The notes: a model not told the origin generated them from the letters alone. Shown: positions 44,723 through 56,886, numbered from the stretch's first letter. The stretch is 64,000 nucleotides of DNA from Achatina immaculata (GCA_009760885.1 CM019713.1:9005180-9069179); one strand, 5' to 3'. Program-made: numbers and translations.

Positions 44723-45494
44723 AAACAATTAAAAGACAGCTGTAGGGTAAAAATACCCCAATTATCATGGGGAAACAAAACAAAATTTGGCAAAGACCCT
44801 ATTCATGTGATGGTTCAGGAAACAAAGCAGCCTGATAAGACCCTATTCTTGTAATGCTTCAGGAATCAAGCTCTTATGCTATGCCTGCTTGACCACCACG
44901 GACGGTCTCAAACTGTTCTCCATCGTAGTGGAGCCTGCTTTATGGGTTTGCTCCTGGAACTCATGAAAGCTACAGTAGCCTACTCTTCATTTGACCCAAT
45001 GTCTGCATTTCAAAACATCCAACACCATATCAGTGCTAACTACTAACATTCATAATTAGTTACTTTACAAAGTTCATAATTAGAGGGAGATAACAATGAA
45101 AAAAAATACACTCATCGGTCTGAGATGTACTGAATACTATTAGCTGAACACAAATGTTACATTTTCTGGGCGACCTAATTTGGATAACAAATTTATGGAA
45201 AGTGGACCACTTGACAGAAAATATGAATATAAAATTGGTGTATTATAACTGTTATTAAAATCTGACATTACATTTAACATTAATTATTTGTTACATATTG
45301 TCTTGTGCTGTCACAGAAGTCTGCATAGGTTGTAGACATTAGTGGCAAAGTACCAGTTTAACATTTCAGTTTCCTGTTAGATTTTATCTGACAGAACTAT
45401 TATTTCAGTGCAGTTCTCACAAAAATCAAATAGAAATATTTGCTTAATATGTATTCATAATTTCACTACTAGGGCGAGTCACATGAAATTAGCA
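44723..45494. other. gap with a repeat G trace
   Basis: Bases about 44905-44985 (ATCGTAGTGGAGCCTGCTTT, TGCTCCTGGAACTCATGAAA) resemble the middle of repeat G. Nothing else recognised. Confidence 0.45.
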
Positions 45495-45561
45495 TCTTAT
45501 CTTATATCCTTCCAGCGCTGTTAGACGTCACACAGAGCTCCTCGCAAAGGCAGTTCGCCAA
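45495..45561 (-). mobile_element. RTE-B terminal fragment
   Basis: Only the last 65 or so bases of RTE-B remain: the end of the protein (WRTAF...LCVTS-like, damaged) and the GGATATAAGATAAG tail, read on the minus strand. Confidence 0.7.
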
Positions 45562-47730
45562 GTTTGAAAGTAGGATAATGCGAAATAAAATTTCTGATAC
45601 AACAGACCCTTTGGTAGGAGTTCATCTGTCAGCATCAAGCTCAATGATGTCAGCAAGGGCAGTTAGTATCACCAGGGCCAAGCTGCAAGAAGAGAATGAA
45701 CGCACATGTCAAGATGGCGTGATTACGTTGCTGTCATACTCCAAGGAGGAAGCGTGTTCTGACACCTGACTCTTGCTCACTGAAGATTTGATCTAAACCC
45801 CTCAGAACTGTAAAACATGCCAACATTTGCATGTACAGCAACAGGTGTACGTGGAAGGCTCAAGTCTACCAAAAAACTGAGCTACAAAGTTCAAGACAGG
45901 CATAAACAAGCTTACATGATGCAGACCATCCAAGTCAAGCACACAACACAAGGCGCTGACAAGTCAATGAGTTGTTTTTTTTTTTCCCCCTTACTGGAAT
46001 TCAGGTGCTGGACCACAGACAAATGCACTGCAAAACAGGGGAACTATACTGAACAATATGGGTGTTATTCTTCCTGCACTAAATAAAAAGTACTGTATGG
46101 TTCACATTTTTTAACTTCATTGTATTATATTTATTTAAGTATTAAAAAATAGTCTTTTATACTTGTTTCAGTATTCCAAATTTTACTATTATAGCTGTTT
46201 AAGAATTCAAAATTTTCCTATTTATATTTCCTTTCAATTATAAATATGTGAATTTTGCCATTATTTGACTGAATACGAATTGGAATAAAATATTTGGCAC
46301 ATTTCTAATATCAACAGATAGTAGGAAGTTCACTGTGAATCAACGCTACATGAAGGTTAAAAAGAAAAAAAAGACAGTAGGAAGTTCACTGTGAATCAAC
46401 ATTATATGAGGGTTAAAAAAAAAACAAAACAAAACATTGAAGCATTTATGTTCAGCAAGCACTGAAAAAAAAAAAAAACCCAGAAAATGTGATTATTTAA
46501 CCTCAGGAATAAAACAATACAGAATCCAAATTTTGAAAATGGCTCAAAACAAATTTGAAATTCATAAACCTAATGTGGCAAAGACAGCTGAAATATGATG
46601 CCCCCGTTAAAATATATCATATCTTATCTCACACTGCCACATCTCATGCAATAACAGAGAAATTTTAACCACAGTTGGCAACTTTAGCCTTTACATTCAC
46701 ACCAGTAAATAAAGCAAGGCACATCTATCAAGGCACAGTTCTCAATCATTACTTCCTGAAATATTTCTGAGGATTAACTGAGATATTTTCCTCCACCACG
46801 TCAAAACAAGGACACATCTCTGCTTGCACTGACTAGTCATTACTGCTATCTACTTGTCTGTATGCTACGTATTCTGACGTACAGACTAAAAACAAAGCTT
46901 TCACATATTTAGTTGTATATCACCCGTGGATAAGCATGGGCACAAGTGCCTTCTGGCATGGCACATGTTAATAAACAATGACGACACAATGCTGTATATT
47001 ACACAGTCTGCCACTTGCTCCTCAATACAAAAGGGGCAGGGTTTTAACCCAGCTCTTGATCTGTCTTAATTCTGTGTAAAACTGGTACCTGACTCTCTTG
47101 TTCGAGGTAAAAAAAAAACAACAAGCTTTCGAATCTGTGCTCTTGGAAAGTGAATGTACCCTAGGTAGTTAGTCAGGATCATTATATCTTTACCCCAGAC
47201 AAACAGAAAGAAACTAAAACATTTCACAGGTATATTTATGCTATATGTTCATGCAATATATAACTGCACTAATTTCTTTTTTAAGCATCATAGTTAGTGA
47301 ATCGTCCATCAGTTTTCCAACTATTTCTGGGATGACAACAAAACTTACTGAGTTCACAAAGTCATTCTGGCAAAAGTTTAAAAAAGAAAAAGAAAGAGCA
47401 CACAAAGAGTGCTATAATAGTTCTGAGACTGGTTGTCCTCACATGAAAAAAAAAAAAAAACTGAAGCTCATGCCACAACATGAATCAGAAAAGCAACCTA
47501 ACGAAGGCGGCTTCACCACCTGCAAAACACTCTAAACATCTGCAACACTGCTGAAAAACAATACATCATTTTATACATTAATCAGTATTTCTTTACTTCT
47601 CAGACTCATAATATTTGTCATTTCACACAAAAACCAACAGTATTTCTGACTTAAGAAGACTTATCAGTATTTAATACTTCATTCCATCAGCTTTTTAAAA
47701 AAAAATATAATTTAAAAGTATTTCTTATAG
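45562..47730. other. long gap without recognised genes
   Basis: AT-rich. A 46-base direct repeat (GTAGGAAGTTCACTGTGAAT core) lies at about 46320 and 46378. Plus frames at 45578-45769, 45817-46086 and 47245-47535 have no family resemblance. Confidence 0.5.
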
Positions 47731-47788
47731 CTTCTTACATCTTCTATTCTTCCTGCACCGTTAAATGTCACAAAGGTAGTTCGCCAGT
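47731..47788 (-). mobile_element. RTE-B terminal fragment
   Basis: About 58 bases matching the very end of RTE-B on the minus strand (TGGCGAACTACCTTTGTGAC... region and tail). Too short for more than a homology call. Confidence 0.5.
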
Positions 47789-49439
47789 TTTAAAGTATTC
47801 AACATTTCTACATTCACACATCATTATTGTAATCATCCCTACAGTTCATTTATTTATCAACATTTCCTCTATTTCATAGACTACTATTTCTCATTCAAAT
47901 TCTGATAACACTTATCAGTTTACAACATCCATAATTTATCTACAATTCCATTTCAAAAATTAATAAAATATTTCACGATCAGACTATAATCCCAACAACT
48001 GACCATCTACAACAATCAACATTTTTTGTTTGTCAGCGAGGTACTCTCACAAAAATCTAAACAATTCTTACCAGTAACATACAATTAATAACAAATTTAA
48101 ACAACATATTTACAACATGCTGAAATCAGAATTTACCTTAAACATTCAGTTGTATAGCCAGATCATAAAAAGGAGACACATATCAGGGCAATCAATATAA
48201 TGACTCCTTATCAGCACACTGAAACATGTCAGGATGACTATTTGTTTATATTAACATCCCATAAGGCCTTTAAATGAAAATCCACTGTGAGCAACCACAG
48301 GTAAATATAATGCTTGAAGAGGAAATACTCTGTGTACTTCACCAGTAATACTGCTCAATAGAGTAACAAAAATTATTGATCAATACAGCCATGATAAACA
48401 TCACATAGTAACATAATGCTTTCCAAGTCAGAGAGGAGAAAAACAAAGTAAAAGGAAACCATCTGGAGTAAATGCTTGTGATGAAATGCTACCATATCAG
48501 TGCCAATGCCAACATGCGTCCAGATCAATGAGTCAACCAAATACAGGATACAGCATATCCAGAACAAAGATGAGCTGTTACCTGAAAAAAAAAAATAAAG
48601 AACTGTGAGTAAAATAAGAAAACACATTTAATTCAGTTTCTTCATTTTGTTCTTTATAAACCTCTGAAGCTCCAAAGTCACGTCACTAAAACAAACAAAC
48701 AAACAAAAAAAGACCAATTCTTTTGTAGAAAAACAACCAGTACTGTCACATAACATCAGATTACATGTAACCAGAAAGAGGACAGTAAAATAGAGGATGA
48801 GCTAAAACACCAAGGATATGTTAAAGAAGTACAACATGACATCAAGAAAAAAATAAGAATCTAAACACATGTGTTCAGCTACTAAAATATTATGCAGGAT
48901 GGGATGGCAATGAGTGAAAGCACCTACTGAAAGCTAAAAGACAAATATTGGAACAAACTGGTCTGAGTTGACTTTGTCAGGAGCTAGATGAATCCAGACA
49001 GATCAAGATTATATGGAGTTTGTCAGGGTGAGACATATCGATGTTGTGGTACCTCAGGTGGACAGATGACACTAGCACAGACATACGTCATGTGGAGAGA
49101 TGGGAAACATACACTCTTAGCCCAAGTTCTTGCACGTAAGAACACTTAATTATAATGCATACACAGGCAATGCAGATACTGTGATTCGTGTTTAAAGTTT
49201 AATCATGTACAAGTATACAGGATTTACTGAAACAGACAATACAACATCAAAACAGAACAGTCCACACAAAACATCACAGCCAACTTGCTGTATAGGCCAC
49301 ACCTTAACAAGACGGTCATTCTCTGTCAAAAGGTCCTAATCTTACATGGCCGAACCTCTGTGGATTTGACAAGAATATACATAAAATAATGCATTTACCT
49401 GCTTTTCCATGTTAGCGTGTGGGTTCAATGTGGAAAAAA
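47789..49439. other. long gap without recognised genes
   Basis: No coding, RNA or clear repeat feature apart from short A runs (48583-48595) and an AAAC run near 48690-48705. Confidence 0.5.
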
Positions 49440-50043
49440 ATGGAAGAGGTGGAGAGTTTTTAATAATTTGGATCACTACTAACTAATAATGGAGATACAA
49501 TGAGGGAAATTAAAAGGAGAACATCTATCACTTTTTAAAAAGTAAAACAACTAAATAAGCTGTGGAGAGGAACAGACAGAACAACAAAAATAAGATTTTT
49601 AAGGGCATGCATCTTTCCCATCGCAACATATGCCTGTGAGACCTGGACACTTAACAAAACAGCTGAGAAACACATAAATGCCTTTGAATGTAAATGCTAC
49701 AGAAGAGTTCTTCAAATATCATGGACACAAAAAAGAACAAATATATCCATACTACAAAAAAATTAATATTGAAGAAGGCTGGCTAGTAAAGAGGATTAAA
49801 GTGAGAAAACTTAAATATTTTGGACACATTAAACGTCATGATAATTTAGAGAAGACTGTCTTGGAAGGGTACATAATGGGAAAAAGAAAGAGAGGAAGAC
49901 CAAGGCAAAGTTGGCTGCAAGACACTGCTGATGATCTGCAAAATGGATGCATCAGCAGCAGGGCATCTTGCTTACAACTGAAAGGCCTACAGGAGGGCTG
50001 TTAGGAATGCAAAGTTCTGCAAGGGACATGCAAATGACTGAAT
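49440..50043 (+). mobile_element. RTE-A copy, longest in the window
   Basis: Begins near KMEEVESF and covers EIKRRTSI, LRACIFPIATYACETWTLNK, FECKCYRRVLQISWTQK, EEGWLVKRIKVRKLKYFGHI, KTVLEGYIMGKRKRGRPRQS, WLQDTADDLQ. Several shifts break it into pieces, and a 1-base insertion before NGCISSR changes the end. Tail is the ACTG type with a GAAT intrusion (50031-50044). Confidence 0.9.
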
Positions 50044-50999
50044 GACTTGCTTTCTGTATGAGCATTAAAAATAAACACTCATGCTCATAACATCATAATC
50101 AATGGCAAGTATAACATACAACTCAATTACTCTGAAACATAAGCATAACCTTCATATTCTCTGTTGCTGTAACAGTGTCTCATGAGAAATTAATTCTCAG
50201 CAGAACAACTCACTAAGAGCTCCCATTATACTTTAGCAATGTTTCCTACCTCTTCAATGTATATAATCACGACAACATTCTTGAATAACACATACAAAGG
50301 TAGCCTTGCTGTAAAACAGTACTCTTTATCAGAGGAAGGATTGTTCCATTAGTACAACTGAGGTAAATGGGCAAACCAGATCTAGGCTATATCTGTCTCA
50401 CTTTCCCTGGCAAATTATGTTCAGGTGCTTACAGATGCCCCATGTACCATCTGCTTGGCTTGTTCTACTGGTTTGTTTTCTGTCATCATCCTCACACTCC
50501 TCCAGATAAAGCTACTGGTAGCAGACAGCCCTGATACTACAACTTGGCAAAACCCAATGACATAATAGCCATGGTAATGAAGTCAGCTTCTCTGCTCCAC
50601 TTTATGAAGAACAGACCAGCACTGCAGCACACACTTCCCATCCAATGATAACATCTGCACATGTCTCTCTCACCTCAGTGAAGCTGTTTAACAGCTGTAA
50701 CCCACGCCCACTGGGAAATTCAATAATAAACCAGAACAAGAGACTGATAGTGTAATTCAGCTGACTGAAACAATTCTATTTGTACATGACTGTTTTGTAT
50801 ACTACTCACAACATGCTAGGGATCACTTGGAAAAGTACACAGTATGACTTTTAAAAAATTCATGTAATCAAAGTCAAATGACATAATTTAAATTATTAAG
50901 AAATACTGAATAGGATACAAAACTGATAATTACACAGAAGCATGTCACACAGCAGTGTTGGGCTCCAGGAGGTCCCCACCTCTAAAATGCCCCCAGGTA
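50044..50999. other. gap with possible repeat G trace
   Basis: Bases 50590-50680 (CTTTATGAAGAACAGACCAG, CAGCACACACTTCCCATCCA) resemble 58985-59045, a repeat G relative. No gene recognised. Confidence 0.4.
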
Positions 51000-51800
51000 C
51001 TGGTCTATTAGCCTGGTACAGTGAAGCCTAACATTATCATCCATAAGGATAAACTCAGCATCAATGGCACCAGCAGTGAATGATGTGACAACATGGTTGA
51101 GGATTTCAAACTGCAGTACCAGACTCCAGTCACTGGGCCATTCTGGAAGAAATGTAGGTCTGTTTTACAGTGTATGTCAATTCTTCCCCACAATAAGATT
51201 GAGCCACCACCACAGCAGTCATGTTGAGCCACCACAGCAGTCATGCTGGGCCACATTATGGTTGTCAAAATGCTCACTCTTTCATCTCCACACTCTCATC
51301 CTGCAATCTGTCACGTCAAGACAAAATCTGGACTTGTCTGTGAACAAGACGGGGGTCCAGCCAGCAACAATCCACTTTGCATGTTCCCTCCCCATGCTAC
51401 CTTGGCTTGCCTGTGGTTTCTTGACAAAATGTTGTGAACTGCAGCTGCTCTAGACCAAAGGACAGCCTCGTGAAGCCTATTTCTAACAGTCTGAGTACAA
51501 ATTCAACTGGCTTTTGCATCTTGTGGATGAATTCTGAGTTGGGTAGAATTCATGAAATGCTTACACTGCACAATAAGAGTAAGAAAACGGTCACTTCTGA
51601 GTGATTTCAAGTGTTGTCCGCCTCCAGAGTGCATTCGGTGCACAGAACCCATTGTCTGGTATCTGTTCCACATCCTGGAATTCACGCTTTGATGACACTT
51701 TGGGCTGTAGCATCTTGCCGTTGTGAGGCGATCATTTCCAGCACTTCTATGCCTCTGCTTATCTCATCACTGGCCAAATGTATTCTTATCTCTTGTCAGG
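51000..51800 (-). pseudogene. Tc1/mariner-type transposase, decayed
   Basis: Minus-strand remnant of a cut-and-paste DNA transposase. From high to low coordinates: an N-terminal DNA-binding region (DEISRGIEVLEMIASQRQDA), SLRSDRFLTLIVQC, then RRLHEAVLWSRAAAVHNILS-like, HRQAKVAW, GWTPVLFTDKSRFCLDVTDC-like (first catalytic Asp, codon at 51336-51338; the usual DES is DKS here), GGGSILLWGRI, TDLHFFQNGPVTGVWYC and MDDNVRLHCTR (second catalytic Asp). The third acidic residue is not recognisable; sequence is lost after the second Asp. Stops and shifts occur throughout. Terminal inverted repeats were not found. Family order and motifs are typical for Tc1-like elements. Confidence 0.85.
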
Positions 51801-52030
51801 AACAATTTTTTATAAATAGGAAACTACAAGGTTTTGGTACGGTAAAGTAAGATAACAAATATTGTAGGATTAAACCTCGAAAAAATCGTAGACAAAGCAC
51901 TTTAGTGAGACGTGAGAGAAAGAAAAATCACAAGAGAATTACCTGGGATTCGAACACGGACTCCGGTAGGACGAGCAGCCATCTAGCCACGAGAGAACAG
52001 CGTACTATCGACTTAGCCAACTAGCACCCC
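51798..52030 (-). mobile_element. SINE2 copy with tRNA-like head
   Basis: On the minus strand the head carries A box TGGCTAAGTCG (52019-52009, exact consensus) and TGTTCGAATCC (51956-51946, one change from the B box). The body continues with TTTTTCTTTCTCTCACGTCT, GTGCTTTGTCTACG, TTTAATCCTACAATATTTG and ends near 51798. It has one copy of the segment that is amplified at 29.6-30.4 kb. Its last 113 bases are repeated directly at 52272-52384. Confidence 0.8.
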
Positions 52031-52079
52031 TTAAAAGGTGTTTTGTTGACATAGTCTTTAGCAACTGGTCAGCAGACAT

Positions 52080-52260
52080 GAGAGATCGTGACACCCGGAA
52101 AGAAACGAGGTCGTGACACACAGAAATTCCGTAGCTTAGACTCATTCTCTCTAGCAGGTACCAACTAGACAAACATACACACGGTCTCCTGCCATGTCTG
52201 GTGCAAACTTGAACAACAATAACAAACGAACGAATACTTATTACATGAAGTTAGTTTCAG
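52080..52260 (-). repeat. interspersed repeat shared with 29.24-29.44 kb
   Basis: Reverse complement of the repeat at 29235-29445, with the blocks in the same order relative to SINE2. Confidence 0.7.
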
Positions 52261-52517
52261 GTATAGTTTTAAGGAACAATTTTTTATAAATAGGAAACTA
52301 CGAGGTTTTGGTACGGTAAAGTAAGATAACAAATATTGTAGGATTAAACCTCGAAAAAATCGTAGACAAAGCACTTTAGTGAGAGAAAGAAAATTGTTCC
52401 TTAAAACTATACCTGAAACTAACTTCATGTAATAAGTATTCGTTCGTTTGTTATTGTTGTGTATTTATTAATTTTTATTGTTTTTCGAGGTTTAATCCTA
52501 CAATATTTGTTATCTTA
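52214..52517. repeat. fold-back: perfect 69-bp and 37-bp inverted repeats
   Basis: 52214-52282 and 52391-52459 are exact reverse complements over 69 bases, separated by a 108-base loop. The loop's 52322-52358 is also an exact reverse complement of 52481-52517 (37 bases), outside the second arm. The loop and the adjacent arm contain the SINE2 distal segment (52272-52384) that is also present at 51798-51910. Confidence 0.95.
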
Positions 52518-52743
52518 TCTCTTGTCAATGCATCATCATCACTTCAAATGACCACCTTGCTTACACATCCAGAAAATCAGATTTTGCCATGTGCAATGTT
52601 GAAGACGAATTTTTGGGGGTAATGATATTCACATGCTTCATGTTAGCAAACATGGACTGTCAAGACCCAGAATTTTTTTATGACTACATGACAGAAAGTT
52701 ACATGTGATGAAGATACAAAACAACTTACAATGATAACAACTT

Positions 52744-52860
52744 GCGATTTTTTTCAAACTGCATGGATGCATCAGCAGCAGGGCATCTTGGTTACAACCG
52801 AGAGGCCTACATGAGAGCTGGTAGGGAGGCAAAGTTCCGTAAGACTGACATACGAGAAAA
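52744..52860 (+). mobile_element. RTE-A terminal fragment
   Basis: Plus-strand piece encoding MDASAAGHLGYNREAYMRAG and REAKFRK. It lies in the expected 3' UTR of the minus-strand TMEM263-like gene, in antisense orientation. Confidence 0.75.
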
Positions 52861-52908
52861 ATTGATGATCCCTTGCATGTTGTTTGTATATATATTACCT
52901 GAAAAGCA

Positions 52909-53141
52909 CTATTCTTTCTTGTCCTTCTTGGAGACAATGGACAGTTTACTCGCCACTGTAGAGCCTGCATTTGCTGTTGTGTGTGCAATAGCAGAGCCAG
53001 CATCAATTGTCTTTCCAGCAACCCACTTGGCACCACTGACCCCATACCCAACAGCTCCTGTGACTACACCAGTGGCCGAACTGACCAGACCAGTAGACAT
53101 CCTCCACAGGAGGCCACCAGCAGGTTGATCTTTTGTTGCTT
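52909..53141 (-). CDS. TMEM263: TMEM263-like protein, last coding exon
   Basis: Minus-strand exon of 76 codons plus TAG (52909-52911). It starts after the acceptor TACTTCTTCCCACAG at 53142, in phase 1 (AA then GCA ACA AAA). The peptide begins ATKDQPAGGLLWRMSTGL, continues with a glycine/alanine-rich hydrophobic stretch (TGVVTGAVGYGVSGAKWVAG) and ends VSKKDKKE. Vertebrate TMEM263 is a small membrane protein of about 116 residues with the same layout: a GxLSR-like start, a glycine-zipper hydrophobic region with a W.GGK motif and a lysine-rich KKKDK tail. This exon is shorter in its middle than the vertebrate protein. Coding pattern (no repeats, no stops, good acceptor) supports a true gene. The upstream exon with the start codon was not found. 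Its function is poorly known; vertebrate data link it to growth. An alternative is another small glycine-zipper membrane protein. Confidence 0.65.
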
Positions 53142-53394
53142 CTGTGGGAAGAAGTATCGATAAATGACATCATCTTGGACAAATGCTTGTCTGTACAAAC
53201 TCATGAAGACTTGAATATTTTAATGTAATTGTTTAAAGCTGGACAGTTTGAGAGGTTAGAAAGGACCATCATCTTCTGGAATCTGGACATGAGCACAGGT
53301 GCTCTCATGTCCTTTTCAATAACTCCAACACCCTACAGTGGCTGATAACACTTGTCCTGTGATGACTAAACATCCTCCACATGCCTTTAATTAT

Positions 53395-53735
53395 CTATTC
53401 AGGTTCTGCCAAACCAAGTTTTAAAGAAATAAGAAGTTAAAAAGGAAATCTACACATTGCTTAACTCTCTGCTTATAACAGCCATTATGAAAAACTACAG
53501 GCTGAGGTCGCGCAGGGATTCAAAGAGAATGGAGGAGGATGGACAAACAAAAGTATGGGCTATACAGACGTGATGAAAGGGGGTATACCAAGAGGTAGGC
53601 CTAGACAATGACGGCGAGACAACCAAGAAGAAGATAGCATTCTTGGAATCAACAACTGGCAAGAAAAGAACAAGAACAGAAAAGAATGGAGACACTGTCT
53701 GATGCTAATACACTGATAACCATATGTACCCTGGT
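53395..53735 (+). mobile_element. RTE-J fragment
   Basis: Aligns with 58485-58886: LLITAIMKNYRLR-like, then GMEEDGQTKVWA, GIPRGRPRQ, ILGINNWQEKNKNRKEWRHC in broken frames. Intron-like position upstream of the TMEM263-like exon. Confidence 0.7.
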
Positions 53736-54587
53736 GCTAATACACTGATAACCATATGTACTCTGGTACTAATACATTAAGAACTAGATGTACTCTGGTG
53801 TGCATTATTTCACATGAGATATTCTCAATTTTCAGAAGCAATTCTCATTAACAAATATGTCAGGTACATATTTGTGCAAACTGGTTGACTGGAGAAAAAT
53901 GGAACCAATCTATAGAGCTGCCTTTACTCTTTGACCTGAGAAGGCAGCTCCCTGTTTGCTACTCTGCTCATTTACTTGGCATAAAAAATACTCTTTTTCC
54001 TAAATCCAGTTATGATCTTCCAGCAATAACTCATAACTGTTTTGTTACAAAACCTTTAAAAAAAAATCCAGTCTTTGTTTTTAAAAACTGACTTAATGTC
54101 AAATAAGAAATAAGAACACTGAACATTTGATAAGACAACCCTCCCCAGCTGCATACTTTAGTTCAGCATCATTCTTATGGCTGCTTCTGTGACTATCTGA
54201 GTGTCATAACTGACCCACATAACAACACATCACACTTTTGCTGCAAGAATTAGCCTCTGTGTACTTAAGTCAGCCATCACTGAATTAGCCTCTGTGTACT
54301 TAAGTCAGCCATCATTAAGTTCTGACCCTCTTCTGCCTCAAATGATGCAGCAGTGCTATGCAGAGTTGTTCTCCATGTAGCATAGTCTTTTGCCAGACCT
54401 TACAAGTCCTCAAGGTTGTGGAAAAAAAAAAAATCTTTCATACTCTTTCTGTTCTTTTGTCTCATAAATGTCCCTCTTCCTCAGGTTTGATCTACATCAC
54501 AGCCTCTTTTAATCTTGTAGTTCTCCATGTCCTACGTGCTTGACACTCTGGCTTCAATTATTCTTGCAACATGTCCCTGGGGTAAAG
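53736..54587. other. gap with short direct repeats
   Basis: ACTGATAACCATATGTAC units at 53700-53790 (three copies) and GCCTCTGTGTACTTAAGTCA twice at 54251 and 54288. No coding exon recognised, though the missing TMEM263-like exon could lie here. Confidence 0.5.
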
Positions 54588-54930
54588 ACGCCTGTCCAAT
54601 GAGGCAATCAGCAACCCATAGCTGATATGCCAGTGTCAGGGTTAGCAAACCATAGCTGACAAAGACCCTGTCTCACCTCTCCGTTGGCACCCCCCGGAAC
54701 AGGCCTAGCCTGGCTAGCAGGGTAGGGATCACCATAGTCCCCACGGTGGTGGAGTCTGCTCAGAAGCGTTGCACACACTCCCCTGCTTTTTAGCTGTACT
54801 CCGGGACTGAAAAAGCAGCCGCCATAACCCGCTCCCACGTCGATACGACGCTGTGCCCCAACATCTCTACAGCATCGGCTGTAAAGAACAACAGCTCCCA
54901 GTTACAGGAAGTTCGTACAAGTACAAAGTG
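54588..54930 (+). repeat. repeat G copy, most complete
   Basis: GC-rich block with GACCCTGTCTCACCTCTCCG, CCACGGTGGTGGAGTCTGCT, CCGGGACTGAAAAAGCAGCC and CTCTACAGCATCGGCTGTAA. It matches 14497-14785 and, in its last part, the 35-bp array unit there. Confidence 0.7.
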
Positions 54931-55234
54931 CAACATGTCCCAGACATCTGTTGCCTAGCACAGTCATCATAATAAAAGCATAATATGCTGCAATACCTCA
55001 GTTTGTTACTCTGTAATATACATCTCTTCTAGACCCCTTGATATCAAATCAGATTAGACACACTGCATTTGACGATATTTCTAACTGCATCTGATGATAC
55101 TTATAATTGCATCTGACGATACTTATAACTTGATCTGATGATACTTATAATTGCATTTAATTAAAAAGACTATCACTGACCCTGAGAGTTCTTGTGGCTT
55201 GTATTTACAGTTAATATCTCTCCTGTGATATGTT

Positions 55235-55845
55235 GTAATTTAACAATATCCTCAAGAGATGTGTTTTATTACACAAACATCCTCAAGAGATGTGCTTTAT
55301 TACAATATCCTCAAGAGATGTGCTTTATTACAACAATATCCTCAAGAGTTGTGCTTTATTACAACAATATCCTCAAGAGTTGTGCTTTATTACAACAATA
55401 TCCTCAAGAGATGTGCTTTATTACAACAATATCCTCAAGAGATGTGCTTTATTACAACAATATCCTCAAGAGTTGTGCTTTATTACAACAACCTCCATAG
55501 ATGTGCTTTATTACAACAATATCCTCAAGAGATGTGCTTTATTACAACAATATCCTCAAGAGTTGTGCTTTATTACAACAATATCCTCAACAGATGTGCT
55601 TCATTACAACAACCTCCATAGATGTGCTTAATTATGACAATATCCTCAAGAGATGTGCTTTATTACAACAATATCCTCAACAGATGTGCTTTATTACAAC
55701 AATATCCTCAGAGATGTGCTTAATTACAACAATATCCTCAAGAGATGTGCTTTATTACAACAACAACCTTAAGAGATGTGCTTTATTAAAACAATATCCT
55801 CAAGAGATGTGCTTTATTAAAACAATATGCTCAAGAAATGTGGTT
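55235..55845. repeat. 31-bp minisatellite, about 20 copies
   Basis: Units GTGCTTTATTACAACAATAT + CCTCAAGAGAT, with variants AAGAGTT, CAACAGAT and a shorter CCTCCATAGAT. Three staggered open frames of 102-147 codons arise from it. Looser CATCTGACGATACTTATAAC repeats precede it (55065-55150). Confidence 0.95.
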
Positions 55846-56805
55846 ACTACATGTAAAAGAGATAACAATTGCAGTAAAACTGGTTCTAGCAATACAGTAG
55901 ATAGAGGTGTATGGTTCAGTTTTACAAAGCGACAGAGGGAGTAAGAAAAGTGAGAAAAAAAACCACAAATAACGAAAAACATACAACATCCAATATTTCG
56001 GCATGAGCCTTTTTCAAGGATTACATACAGAAACAAGCATAACATAAAATAAAAGAAGAAAATGAAAAACACTCCTTGTACACAATACAACAGAATGCCA
56101 TGGTTTACTACAACATCATCCTTAAGAGATGTGGTTTATTACAATATCCTCACTTGGTAGAACATAAATTATCTCAACTGCCCTGATCTGCCCAGACAAT
56201 AACTATAAGATGAAATATGAGATCCATAACATATTTCTCAGAATTTTTCAGAATTTAGAATCTGACATCACAGACTTCAGGATACTCTCATATATGTTCT
56301 CTGCCACATACCACTGAAGTATTTGTCTGCTAATGGTTCCTGTCAAATGTTAATTATTCATTATATGTTTCCTTTCACTTCTTTCAAATTTTCTGTCCTA
56401 ACATCACCAAATCATCTTATATGCACGTTGCCTATCCGTTCTCTCTCTTCATCCTCCCCCAGCCTGTCCAAAACAGCCTTTCACAATGTCATTATCAATT
56501 CTCAGTTTGCCTTGTATTTCAGCCTTTCCAGCCAGTCTAGCAGCCAACTCACTGCCTTGTGCACTCACATGCTCTGGACAGAAGATCCACATTAATCCCC
56601 TCATATGTAAGTGTCCCCCCTTCCCCCCCCCCACACACACCCCCCATGTGGTACCTGGGATCTGCAAAGAATAGGACCACTGTACCCTGCCAGCATGATC
56701 GAAAAAGGTGCTAAGGAGGGTTCAGCATAGGGCCAGCAACCCTATCTGGTAAAAAAAAACTATCAGACTGCTACAGAAACAGAAGCAAGGGAAAAAACAA
56801 ATGCA
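55846..56805. other. gap; retroelement-like motif near 56.0 kb
   Basis: Minus strand near 56020-55990 reads CCTTGAAAAAGGCTCATGCC then GAAATATTGG, like 10811-10841. A C/CA-rich tract lies at 56617-56645. No gene. Confidence 0.4.
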
Positions 56806-56886
56806 GGTGGGCAAAGGACAGGCATTTGTGGAAAACCCTTGCGGAAGCTCCATGTGCCCTGGCCACTTAAGAGAGAGAGAGAGATG
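56806..56886 (+). mobile_element. RTE-C terminal fragment
   Basis: Encodes the last residues of RTE-C (KDRHLWKTLAEAPCALAT) followed by a GA tail (56873-56884). It begins inside the segment and lacks the upstream part. Confidence 0.8.

Noticed and set aside
55192..55944. Staggered frames of 102-147 codons
   Set aside because: Consequence of the 31-bp array, present in all three plus frames.
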